Positions 21,445-31,593 of a stretch of DNA of 64,000 bases are shown here, in pieces. The position numbers were made by a program, and so were the translations under genes. The number at the start of each line of letters is the position of its first letter. The first letter of the stretch is position 1. The stretch is from Blepharisma japonicum. Taxonomy: Eukaryota; Ciliophora; Heterotrichea; Heterotrichida; Blepharismidae. Under the pieces are notes generated by a model, which saw nothing but the letters and a program-made list of their open reading frames with translations, did no database searches and was not told the origin of the DNA. Location of the stretch: assembly GCA_949751835.1 (NCBI GenBank), contig CATKHK010000017.1, positions 124,001 to 188,000 on the forward strand, in the 5' to 3' direction.

Positions 21445-21915
21445 TTCGTTAAGTGTTATGAAAATTTAAAATAATTTGTTATATATTTGCTGTATAATAT
21501 AGGATGATTAGTGTGAATTTAATATTAACCAAAAAATTTATTGATAATAGATAAATTGCTATAGCATAATCAAAGATTTTTATATTTGATTAATCTTTTG
21601 CATCAAAATTCGCAATTAAAAATAAACTAATATTAAAAAAACTATCCATATTATCTGCAAATAATAAACTGTATGAAATACTACAAAAATCACTAAATTA
21701 AAAAATATTAAACATCTATTTTTCTATATTATATTTGCGTAATGTGGAAGAATCATTGGGGAATTCGTGTTCTATTATTTTTTAAAAATTATTGTTCATG
21801 AAGCCTTGTAGCTAAAGCTGTTCTGCGATCTTGCATAATTGATCGCCGTTAAGCTCTTTACCACTTCTCACTTAAAACGCTTTTCTTATTCTCGGAACCC
21901 TTTTCACCATTTATA
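21445..21915. other. Intergenic region with a GC-richer block
   Basis: Mostly AT-rich. The last about 115 bp (21797-21912) are visibly richer in G/C than other spacers and probably hold the leader or promoter of the downstream ERV gene. Confidence 0.5.
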
Positions 21916-22929
21916 ATGTTTAGTGAGACAGTCAAGTCCAAGATCAAAAAGTTCGATGTCTATCGAAAGCTTCCTCAAGATCTAACTGAGCCTACTTTAT
22001 CAGGAGCTTTTGTATCAATTATAGCATGCGCCTTTATGACTTTGCTTTTCTTAACTGAGCTCGCTGAATATCTCAAAGTTAGCACAAACACAGAAATGTT
22101 CGTTGATATTAACCGAGGTGGCGAAAAATTGGTCATAAACATAAATTTAGCATTCCCAAGGTACCCTTGTGGCCTTATTTCTCTGGATGCTCAGGATATT
22201 ATGGGTTCACATGTAGTTGATGTCGGAGGATCGATGAAAAAAATTAGACTAAGCTCGGATGGAAAATTTATTGAGGAAGAGGATATGTTTGAAAAAGAGC
22301 ACAAAGAAGAATCAGGAGTAGATTTATCAGAAATTAAAAAGCAGCTAGATAATAAGGAAGGATGCCAATTGATAGGATATATTTTGGTAAATAAAGTACC
22401 TGGAAATTTCCACGTGTCAAGTCATGCTTTTCATAATCAGATGCATTCAATTATTATTGGCGACAATTCAAAATTGGATTTATCACATGTTATTAACCAC
22501 TTATCATTTGGAAGCAATAAAGATCTTGAATTTATTAAAACCCATTTTGAAGAAGGAGTTTTAAACCCTCTTGATGAGCTAAAAAGAATAAGACCAGATG
22601 GAGTTAGAGATGCATTGTCATATGAATATTATATTAAAGTCGTACCAACCACTTATCAAACCTTAGAAGGAGCAGAGTTCTTTGTACATCAATTTACTGC
22701 TAATACCAATGAATATTCCGCTCAAGGAATGCCAGCTGTCTTTTTCAGATACGATTTAAGCCCAGTTACTGTGAAATTTTCTCAGACAAAAGAAAGCTTT
22801 TTCCATTTCATTGTTCAAGTCTGTGCAATTGTAGGAGGTGTATTTACTGTTGCTGGACTTATTGATAATTTGCTTCACACTTCGATATCAAAAATTCTTA
22901 AAAAAAGAGACGCAGGTAAACTAGGATAA
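21916..22929 (+). CDS. ERV41/ERV46 (ERGIC)-family ER-Golgi cargo receptor
   Basis: 337 aa with the family layout: a short cytosolic N-terminus (FDVYRKLPQDLTEPTLSGAF), TM1, a large lumenal domain and TM2 near the C-terminus (IVGGVFTVAGLIDNLL). Hallmarks are GCQLIGYILVNKVPGNFHVS, SHVINHLSFG, YYIKVVPTTY and FFRYDLSPVTVKF. These proteins cycle between ER and Golgi in COPII/COPI vesicles. The C-terminus is closest to ERGIC3/ERV46, but the lumenal Cys cluster typical of that branch is missing, so it could also be the ERV41 type. Confidence 0.92.
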   Translation: MFSETVKSKIKKFDVYRKLPQDLTEPTLSGAFVSIIACAFMTLLFLTELAEYLKVSTNTEMFVDINRGGEKLVININLAFPRYPCGLISLDAQDIMGSHVVDVGGSMKKIRLSSDGKFIEEEDMFEKEHKEESGVDLSEIKKQLDNKEGCQLIGYILVNKVPGNFHVSSHAFHNQMHSIIIGDNSKLDLSHVINHLSFGSNKDLEFIKTHFEEGVLNPLDELKRIRPDGVRDALSYEYYIKVVPTTYQTLEGAEFFVHQFTANTNEYSAQGMPAVFFRYDLSPVTVKFSQTKESFFHFIVQVCAIVGGVFTVAGLIDNLLHTSISKILKKRDAGKLG

Positions 22930-22966
22930 TCTAAAGTTAATATTGAATTATGAAATAAATTATATC

Positions 22967-24547
22967 TTAACCTGAAAAGCTCATATCAAGTCTATTAAAA
23001 GATTTTTTCGATGGCGCTTTATTATGTCCTGTACCTCGTTCGTTTTGCTCTGTATTCACAACACAAGACAAAAATTTGCTTGGCTGGGTCCAATGCATCA
23101 TATTTGTAATTTTTCCCATCCAAGTTTTTCCGTTATCTAAAATTAAGCTTGGGTTTTCTGCCGCTTCGTGGATATCCATTACAATTTTATTTAAATCTCT
23201 TTCAAACGTAGAAAATGATTCCGCTGCAATTTGATATTTAATCACATTAGTAACCGTATCTCTTACACTTTGAGATTCCATCATTAATGTCATAAGCGAT
23301 TTATATAGCACATCCATCTGATATTTAAGCAAATTTAATACACGATTTTCTTCCGACATTTGAGAAAGCCCTTTTCAATCTATAGGCGCAGCTGGATTAG
23401 ACCTTCCAGATAAATTTGGCTGCTTTGATTCTACTGAAGTCTGTTCAAGCTTTTGGTTTAGTCTTAATACTTCTGCTCTTGCAAGCTGTCTCTTTTTTTG
23501 AGCTTCTTCCAAGGTTTCCTTTAGCTGATTTATTGTAATTTGATTTTCTTTTAATGTAGCATTTAATTGAGACTGTGCATTTAACAGCTGAGACTTTTCA
23601 GATTCAAGCTCAGAAACTTTTAGTTTATAATCATCCAATTCTTGCTGAAGATGTGCAGTACTTTGGGAGACTTCGATTTGGATTTCTGATTCAATTTTAT
23701 TTTCAAGCTGCATTATTTTAGTGGTTTTTTCCTTGATTTCTTTTTCCAAGTTTTCTTTTAGCATGCTAAATTCTTTTTGCAAAGCATCATATACGGATAC
23801 TTTATCGCTGATTGAAGCTGATGAATTCTTTAGCCCTTCTTCAAGTTCTTGAATTCTTTGCTGCTTCCCTTTAACTTGAGCTTCTAGATCCTTTATTTTC
23901 TGAACATTTTCCCTATCACTTTGTCTTAAGGCTTTTGATTTTTTTTTACTTTTATCATATTCTTCTTGGATTTTTTTTAAGGACACTTCCATCTCTCCTT
24001 TTTTCTTGTTAGAAGTTTCTAATAATTCTAAGACCAAATTGTAATCTTCTTCTAGTTTCTTTTTGCATTTGTTTAATATTTCAACATCTTCTTGAAGTTT
24101 TGAATTTTTCTCTTCAGAAAGTCTTAGCTTATTTTGAGTTTCTTCTAAGACTTGAAGTGTTTTACTAGCTTCTTCAAATGCTTTGGACTGTTTTTCAAGC
24201 TCATTGTTTCTTTCTCTGAAGTATTTAATTTCTTGCGCACGGCTCTCCAGTAAGGTTTTAAAATCTTCGGCTTCTCCTGATAGCTTCTTAGCAAGGTTTT
24301 GAAGCTCATCGCAATGGGTTTTATATAATTTAAGCTCTTCTTCAATCCTCGAGCAATCGCGCTTAGCCTGCTTCTTGCTTTCGTCAAGACTTTCAACTTC
24401 TCGAAGCTTTTCTTTTAATTCTGTATCTAATTTTATTACTATTTGAATCAGATCAGACTGAGAAACTCCTGATAGAGCATGAGCATCAAGGACGTCTCCG
24501 TCTTCTTTCTTTTTGAAAAATTTTTCAATGGACTTTTTCATCATCAT
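22967..24547 (-). CDS. Coiled-coil (golgin-like) protein
   Basis: 526 aa read through one TGA (APIDWKGLSQ). Residues about 60-380 are an uninterrupted coiled coil; the N-terminus is basic (MMMKKSIEKFFKKK). The last about 130 residues are helical but not heptad and end LDMSFSG. The overall form resembles golgins or tethering factors, yet no GRIP or other anchoring domain was recognised. Convergent with the ERV gene, 37 bp between stops. Confidence 0.75.
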
Positions 24548-24925
24548 TTAGATTATTAATGTAATTTGGTGTTCTGCTTGAAAAATCGAATAAATATAAA
24601 TAATTTAATTTTATTTACATAATGGTCTATATTTAATTACCTGATTTTTTAAATCAAAAAGGACACCACCATTATTCCTTTACTAGTGTTCTGAATAATT
24701 TCTATTTATTATTATGAAATCGTAAAAGGCTTTAATTTTATTGTAAATACTTAAGCATTAATCCTATACAAATTTCTAGTTATACCATATTTAAGAGCCA
24801 TTTTAAACTTAGCTATTGTAAGCTTTTTGCTTAAATAAAAAAATTTTCAAATTTAATTAAATATGTTACGTCAGCATCAATTTCTCTTTTGTGTTGACAT
24901 TAATTATAAAAAGAAAAAGTTTAAA
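24548..24925. other. AT-rich intergenic region
   Basis: Divergent promoter region between the coiled-coil gene and the first lipase. An in-frame upstream ATG at 24863 would add 21 residues before the signal peptide and is less likely to be used. Confidence 0.5.
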
Positions 24926-26086
24926 ATGAATAAAATCATAGCTATTGCAGCTCCTCTCATTTTGTCACTTCTTCTTCACATATATATTTCAAACCAAGAA
25001 TTAATCCCAGAAGCTTATTATAACATTGAAGACTTGATAACATCTAAGGGTTATAATTTCACATATCACTATGTAACTACGGATGATGGGTATATACTAA
25101 AAGCATTTCGCATATTTAAAAGCTCTCCAAATGGAACACCAATTCTTTTCATGCATGGGCTAGCAGGCAATGCTGATTGTTTTTTAATAAATATCAATGC
25201 AAAAGCACCTGCGTTTCGACTCGCAGATGAAGGCTTTGATGTTTGGGTACTTAATAGTAGAGGAAATAATTACAGTAGAAATCATACAATTTATAATGTC
25301 AACTCAAAAGAATTCTGGGCATATACTGCCTCTGATATCACTTATTATGACATTCCAACTTATATAAAATATATCAAAGGTGTAACTGGATATGATAAGC
25401 TTGCTTATATAGGCCACTCGCATGGAGCATCACTTATGATTGCTTATCTTGCTCTGAATTCTGATTTTTCTGAGGATATATCTGTAGTCATATCAATAGC
25501 TGGAAATGGTCCTAAAGTTGATCTACGATCTTATATGGTTAAACTAGCTTTATCTAATTTTTTCTTAGATTTTGCAGATTGAATTGGAATTAAAGTTTTA
25601 ATGGATCCGCCACCATATTGGGTTGCTAAACTTATTCAAGCTTTTCCTTTGAGCGCATATTATCTTACTAGAAATATTTATGATTATACAATTCATAAAG
25701 ACAAGCCTGAAGGTATAGTTTATTATGCCTTGAAATTTCAAGGAGGAGTGGGTATAAATTCTTTAAGATATTGCAAATCACTTATAGAGAATAATGGCTT
25801 GATTCAGCTATATAATCATGGACCATCGAAAAACATGGAATTATATGGAAGTATTGAGCCTCCAATAGCAGATTATTCTAAAGTCAAAAGTAAAATTGCA
25901 ATTATTGGTGGAAAGTATGACAAGCTTATACATCCTGATAATACATTTTATCTTTATGATTCCTTGCCTAAAGAAATCGTTATTCACTATAAAATTTATG
26001 AGCATGACCATGGAACTTTTTTGCTATCCAAAAATATGGACTATTTAGAAGATGTTATTAGAATTCTTAGAAATACAAATAAATAA
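24926..26086 (+). CDS. Secreted/lysosomal acid lipase, copy 1
   Basis: 386 aa with an N-terminal signal peptide (MNKIIAIAAPLILSLLLHIY) and the alpha/beta-hydrolase fold of the gastric/lysosomal acid lipase family. Motifs are PEAYYNIEDLITSKGY, ILFMHGLAGNADCF, the nucleophile elbow GHSHG (Ser165), GKYDKLIHP (Asp) and EHDHGTF (His). Family members hydrolyse triglycerides or cholesteryl esters in lysosomes. One TGA Trp lies mid-protein. The usual elbow is GHSQG; here Gln is His. It forms a tandem pair with the next gene, 127 bp away. Confidence 0.93.
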
Positions 26087-26213
26087 ATAGTTATTAATTT
26101 CATGATGATTTGGTAGTAAGGGCTTATATTAATTAAATATTAAATTTAGTTTATCAAGATTATTAAATTAGCTAATCCGTATTGCTGACGACATTAATTA
26201 TAAGAGACATAAG

Positions 26214-27371
26214 ATGAATTGAATTATAGTCATTGCTGCTCCTGTGATTTTACCTCTTCTCTTTCATCTCTATATATTAAGCCAAGAATTAATCCCAGAA
26301 GCCTATTATACAATTGAAGATCTTATTGCATCTAAAGGCTACAATCACACAGATCACTATGTTATTACTGAAGATGGATATATACTAAAAGCATTTCGTA
26401 TATTTAAAAGCTCTCCAATTGGAGTGCCAATCCTCCTTATGCATGGATTAGGTGGGAATGCTGATTGCTTTTTAATAAATATCAATACAAAAGCACCTGC
26501 ATTTCGACTTGTGGATGAAGGTTATGACGTCTGGGTTCTTAACAGCAGAGGAAATACTTACAGCAGAAATCATACAGTCTACGATATTGATTCAAAGGAA
26601 TTTTGGGCATGGACTGCTTCTGACATTGCAACTTATGATATTCCAACCTATATAGCATATATCAAAGGCATAACTGGATATGATAAACTGGCATATTTAG
26701 GTCATTCTCAAGGAGCAGCACTTATGATTGCTTATCTAGCTTTGAATTCTGATTTTTCGAAGGATATATCTGTAGTTATATCTATTGCTGGAAATGGTCC
26801 TAAAGTTACACCAAGATCATATATGATAAAATTCCTTTTATCTGATTTTTTTTTGAATCTTGCAGATTGATATGATTTAAAAGTAATAATGGATACTCCG
26901 TCATATTGGTTTGCTAAGCTTATTAAAGCTTTTCCTTTGGCTGCATATTATCTTAGCCGAGATAGATATGATTATACAATTCATAACGATAAGTCTGAAG
27001 GCATGGTTTATTATGCCTTAAAATTTCCTGGAGGGGTCAGTATAAGCTCTCTGAAATACTGCAAAGCAACCTTAGAAAAAAATAGCTTTATCGAGCTATA
27101 TGATCATGGATCCATTAAAAATATGAAAGTATATGGAAGTGCTAATCCCCCAATAGCAGATTATTCTAAAGTCAAAAGTAAAATTGCAATTATTGGAGGA
27201 AAATATGATCAGGTCATACATCCTGATGATACGTTTTCTCTTTATGACTCTTTGCCTAAAGAAATCGTTATTCACTATAAAATTTATGAGCATGATCATG
27301 GAACTTTTTTGCTATCTAAAAAAATGGACTATCTAGAAGATACTATTAAAATTCTAAAGAATTATTTATAA
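26214..27371 (+). CDS. Secreted/lysosomal acid lipase, copy 2
   Basis: 385 aa, very similar to the preceding gene throughout. The start MNWII uses TGA for Trp3 and begins a signal peptide ending near ILSQELIPEA. The nucleophile elbow is GHSQG, the standard form; Asp (GKYDQVIHP) and His (EHDHGTF) complete the triad. A second TGA Trp is at the position corresponding to copy 1. The close match and tandem placement show a recent local duplication. Confidence 0.93.
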
Positions 27372-27629
27372 TTAATTTTGACTAATTCTAATATAGAACA
27401 ACAATAATAAGTGCTTAAGGCAATAAAATAAATATCAATCACTAATAAAGTAAAATATCGCAAATATTTGCACTCATAAATTAAAAATAAATAGCCAATA
27501 TATTGCTATTAATATAATAATACAAATCTAACTTTTATACTCAATCAGATTAAAGCAAAAGTTTTTAAATTTTAAATATCAATGTAATATCCAAAAATAA
27601 ATTAAAGACGCTGAAACTATTTTCATTCT

Positions 27630-28562
27630 TTAAAATTGCTCAGGCTCATATTTTCCAATCAACTTTTTGCACCGTCTACATCTATGATGTATTTCTTGAT
27701 ACTTTTCCCAAGAATCGATTTTCGTGCAGCACTTAATAAAATCTCCTACACAACATATAACTTTTCAAATGGGTAAAGTCGGCATTTTGAGAGAAACCAT
27801 CGTTGAAGTCTCCAGCTCACAATATTTACAATATATTTTTGTAGGGAGTATTCCAAGTTCATTATTCCCATTGTTTATTACATTATTTTCATAAATAAAC
27901 TCATTGTCTTGAAAAAGCTCACTATCATCTATTTCTATCCCTTGGGTTGCCAAAACCATTGTAGTGGCATTTCCTTCAGTTTTTGTAAAAAGTTGAGGGT
28001 CTATGCATTCCGTTAATTCAGTATCTTGGCTTTGAGCTTCTCTATGAACTTCTATTTCAGATGCAAACAAAGAAGAAGTTCTTATTTCTGAATTATAAAG
28101 AGAAGATCTTGGCTCAATTGTAGAAGCAAACATAGAATTTTTCGATAAATTTGTAGACCTATGACTTGCTTTGTATTTACCTGTTGAAAATTCTTCACTT
28201 ACACTGGAGTCTGGGTCATTTAGAACTACAGGAGAAACTGAACATTTTTTTTGAAAGGAATTTAATTTAGTTGTTTTGGTGAATTCATAGCTTTGATTTA
28301 TGTTTTTTATTATTACACTTGGCTGTCTTCTGTGTATTGGCACGTTTGGCGTTTCATCCTCGAACTGAAGAACTTTAAAAGCTTTCCTTGAATTTGGATT
28401 TGTGCAAACTAATGATAATTTGTCTATAGAAAATGATGGAGTTTTGGGTTTGTCTTGAAGAGATAAACCTCTATGCATCACTGCTAAAGAATGGATAGAT
28501 AAGTGGCAGTCTGTAGGGATTTTAGGGGATGAGGAGATATTACCCGCGCTTGAAGTGCTCAT
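27630..28562 (-). CDS. Long LITAF-like protein
   Basis: 310 aa. The first about 240 residues are Ser/Thr-rich and probably disordered, with many possible phosphorylation sites. The C-terminus carries a LITAF-like domain: KIYCKYCELET, a hydrophobic Cys-containing insert (IWKVICCVGDFIKCC) and the knuckle HHRCRRCKKLIGKYEP. The linking Trp is TGA. The domain is expected on endosomal or lysosomal membranes; the long N-terminal region distinguishes it from the short relative at 7648-8007. Confidence 0.75.
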
Positions 28563-28789
28563 TTTTATATAATAATTTTATCATTAAATTTTATCTCTGG
28601 AAATTGCAGCAGTATCATATTGCAATGAAATTATACAAATTAGCATTTAATCTCGATATAATAGTAATTATAAGCTTGCAAAAAAAAAGGAATTTATATA
28701 TAATATAAATTTTTATTAATAAAAAATTCAATGATAAATAGTGCAGAAATAGCATTAAATTGATTTTGAATATTCTCCATATAATAAAA

Positions 28790-29200
28790 ATGCTTAAATT
28801 ACTGAGACTTATTAAGAGATCATATCATCCCAAAGTTGTTGAGTATTACGAAAATCCAAAAAACGCTGGGTCTTTTGATAAGAAAAGTAAAGAAGTAGGA
28901 ACTGGGGTAGTTGGAGCTCCTGCATGCGGAGATGTAATGAAGCTTCAAATAAAAGTCGAAGACGGTAAGATTACTGATGCAGTTTTCAAGACATTTGGTT
29001 GTGCATCTGCAATAGCTAGCTCATCCTATGCGACTGAATACATTAAAGGTCTTAGTTTAGATGAAGCGATGCAGTTAAAGAACTCAGATATTGCATCTTA
29101 TCTCCACTTGCCTCCTATTAAATTGCATTGCTCTATGCTGGCTGAAGATGCAGTTAAAGCTGCAGTTAAAGATTTTCAGAAAAAAAATGAAAAAGAATAA
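28790..29200 (+). CDS. ISCU: Iron-sulfur cluster assembly scaffold ISCU
   Basis: 136 aa with the three cluster-ligand cysteines Cys46 (APACGD), Cys71 (FGCAS) and Cys114 (LHCS). Also present are the adjacent Asp48 and His113 and the chaperone-recognition motif LPPIK. The basic N-terminus (MLKLLRLIKRSYH) is a mitochondrial presequence. ISCU is the scaffold on which cysteine desulfurase builds 2Fe-2S clusters in the mitochondrial matrix. The first ATG in the frame was taken. Confidence 0.96.
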   Translation: MLKLLRLIKRSYHPKVVEYYENPKNAGSFDKKSKEVGTGVVGAPACGDVMKLQIKVEDGKITDAVFKTFGCASAIASSSYATEYIKGLSLDEAMQLKNSDIASYLHLPPIKLHCSMLAEDAVKAAVKDFQKKNEKE

Positions 29201-29936
29201 ATAATTATCGTCTGTCAATAAAATTAATTTTGATTACTTGAAAATATATTTCCCTAATAAAAAGAATTCTCACAAAATTTTGCTTTAACTTTTTGATTAA
29301 AAGGTGCAGAAAATTATCAGATAAATGTACAGCTTACTTGATCCATTCTAGTTTTTTTAACGCTTTATATAAAAGTATTATTCAAAAGAGGGTGCTAAAT
29401 AAGTTTCAAAGCAATCAATATATCGGAAATTCTTCCTTTGGCTTTATATTTAGAATTTTATAAAGCATAATAAAAATAAGTTTCTAGATAAACCTAGAGA
29501 TAATTATCAAGATATGCTTAATTAAGAAACTGACTAAATTTCGGTGATTTAGTGGAATAATGGATATGAATTGCTTGACTTAACAAGAGATGGAAGAAAT
29601 AAGATCAGTTTTGATAGAAAATTGTATGATTTCTGAATCTTTTCACAATTAATAATCTTAAAATACAATATTTCCTTTATTTTTATCAAAAAAATCTAAA
29701 AATAAAATCGATAATTAGAAAAGGTTTTCGACATAAAATCCCTTTAATCTGAAGAAAAGCCCTTTAAATATTTATTTGTATTTTAATTATTTTTAACCTA
29801 TGATCAACTTTATTTCAAAGCAATAATTTAATTTTTTCTTATTTCTCATTAAAAAGAAACGGAAGAGGTAATTTGAAATTGCTGATATATTATTAAATTA
29901 CCAACATTGTCTTCTGTGAAATTCTCTATTCTTTTA
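29201..29936. other. AT-rich intergenic region
   Basis: High stop density. Around 29560-29650 a short plus-strand frame looks faintly coding but is broken and was not called. Confidence 0.55.
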
Positions 29937-30302
29937 CTACAAAAAAGGAGCTTCTTCATCTTCATCTGAACTATCCCTATCAGGTGGTCTAAAAATCCTC
30001 ATCTGTATTTCTTCTTGCCCTCTAATGGCGTGCTCTTTTCTTCCTATTAAATAAACCATTATCCCCAGTATCATCACATAAATTCCTGCAGCTCACAAGC
30101 ATGTGAATCCAGCTTCATCTCTAGGAACCCCATTAATTTCAAAATATTCATAATCTCCAATCAGCAACGACCCCATAATGACCTAGCTATAAAATACCAA
30201 AATAATGCTCCCAAAAAGACTTATTCCAGTGCATATCTCTATAAATACCATGTTGGTTTTATTCCTTTGATTTCATACTTTGGAATTATATATAAATGTC
30301 AT
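29937..30302 (-). CDS. Small two-TM protein, TMEM230-like
   Basis: Two exons joined over a 15-nt intron (30183-30197) give 116 aa; two Trp are TGA. The protein has two hydrophobic segments: ISLFGSIILVIMGSLLIG and AAGIYVMILGIMVYLIG. A polar loop separates them, and the C-terminus is acidic (DRDSSDEDEEAPFL). The spacing and the GSLL...ILGI pattern resemble TMEM230/DUF872 proteins of secretory and recycling vesicles. A second in-frame Met at residue 18 is an alternative start. It is divergent from the PP2C gene, 56 bp between starts. Family assignment is tentative; the gene itself is well supported by the intron. Confidence 0.65.
30183..30197 (-). other. 15-nt intron
   Basis: GTATTTTATAGCTAG on the minus strand, A at position 10; removal fuses the first hydrophobic segment. 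Confidence 0.8.
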
Positions 30303-30358
30303 AGCTAATACTTTCTAATTTGAGAATTTCATTAATGTCCTAGTTGCTCTTTATATAA

Positions 30359-31525
30359 ATGGGATTATGCTTTCCTCGGTCTAAGGATGAGAGAAGTTCT
30401 AGCTCTAAAAGCCTTAGTTCGCCTTCTACTGATGAATATTTGCCACGTCGGCTTTCTGTTGTTCCAATTAATAATACACCAAGTGCAGAAGACCCGTTTT
30501 GCAACTCTCCGGGGCTCTCTCCACAAGATTTTAAGGATTTTAATAATCGACGAAGCTACCCTTCGAGGTCTGTATTAAAAATCGAAGGAAAAATGGGTTC
30601 ACGACACCAAAAAAGCTTTGAAGGAAAACGGGTGAATATTATAGGTGACTCTGGCCCTGAAATTATGAGAAAATTAGGAATTGCTGTAACTTGTAAAAAA
30701 GGCTTAAAACCATATTCTCCTAACCAAGATGATTTTTCAATAGTGATTGATGAGAATTGCTATTATTTTGGAGTGTTTGATGGACATGGAAATGATGGCC
30801 ATGAAGTGTCGAACTATGTGAGACGATATTTGCCTACACAGATTTTGGCTCATGATTTATTTGAAATAGATATATTAAGAGCCTTCACTGATTGCTACTT
30901 GAAAATTAATCAAACTTTAGAAACTCTTGGGAGTGGCAAAGATGCTGAATTTGATACTTTATTGTCAGGGACTACTGCGACCAGTATAATTGTAAAAAAT
31001 AATCATCTTTATATAGGCCATGTTGGCGATTCTCGTGCTATTTTAGGATTAAAAAGAGAAGATGGTTATGAGGCATTTAGGGTAACAATTGATCATAAGC
31101 CGATGCTTCCTGAGGAGAAAAAAAGAATTGAGTCGAAAAAAGGACAAGTAAAAAGATTGGACGATGATATTCCATACAGAATATTCGTCAAAGATCAAAA
31201 TTATCCAGGGCTATCTACGTCTAGAGCTCTTGGAGATTTATTGGCGCAAAAGGTTGGGGTAATACCTGATCCTCAAATATGTGAAATGGAAATTGGAGTA
31301 AATACAGAATATTTAATTATATGCAGCGATGGAGTATGGGAATTCATAAGTGACCAAGAAGCACTTGAAACAGTCGCTTCTTTTGGGAAAAATGTAGAAT
31401 TAGCAGTTGAAGCTTTAGCAACCCTTGCATATGAGAGGTGGATTGAAAACGAAAAAGATATCTCGGACGATATCACTGTTATTGTAGTGCTGATGCCATC
31501 TCTTTTAGATTTTGGGAACATATAA
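30359..31525 (+). CDS. PP2C-type (PPM) protein phosphatase
   Basis: 388 aa with all PPM motifs: NQDDF, VFDGHGNDGHEVS, SGTTAT, IGHVGDSRAIL, STSRALGD, ICSDGVWEF and DDITVIVV. The metal-binding Asp residues are intact. These Mg/Mn-dependent phosphatases remove phosphate from Ser/Thr. The N-terminus MGLCF has Gly2 and Cys4, a plausible myristoyl-palmitoyl membrane anchor. An about 100-residue Ser-rich leader precedes the catalytic domain. Confidence 0.95.
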   Translation: MGLCFPRSKDERSSSSKSLSSPSTDEYLPRRLSVVPINNTPSAEDPFCNSPGLSPQDFKDFNNRRSYPSRSVLKIEGKMGSRHQKSFEGKRVNIIGDSGPEIMRKLGIAVTCKKGLKPYSPNQDDFSIVIDENCYYFGVFDGHGNDGHEVSNYVRRYLPTQILAHDLFEIDILRAFTDCYLKINQTLETLGSGKDAEFDTLLSGTTATSIIVKNNHLYIGHVGDSRAILGLKREDGYEAFRVTIDHKPMLPEEKKRIESKKGQVKRLDDDIPYRIFVKDQNYPGLSTSRALGDLLAQKVGVIPDPQICEMEIGVNTEYLIICSDGVWEFISDQEALETVASFGKNVELAVEALATLAYERWIENEKDISDDITVIVVLMPSLLDFGNI

Positions 31526-31593
31526 TTCCCAATTAAGACTTATAATAATGCAAATTAAATAGATTTTGAAATTCTACCCTATATAAGCTGCTT

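Noticed and set aside
21720-21790. Resemblance to a ribosomal L39 segment (NNRTRIPQW) on the minus strand
   Set aside because: The match ends at once; the rest of the L39 signature is absent and stops flank it.
21797-21912. Minus-strand small gene with an apparent 15-nt intron (start MVKRVPRIRK)
   Set aside because: The putative intron lacks A at position 10, unlike all others, and the frame then stops after only about 27 residues.
24863-24925. Upstream ATG of lipase copy 1
   Set aside because: It would place 21 polar residues before a clean signal peptide; copy 2 has no such extension.
29560-29650. Short plus-strand frame (QEMEEIRSVLIEN)
   Set aside because: Too short, broken by TAA, and no 15-nt A10 intron rescues it.
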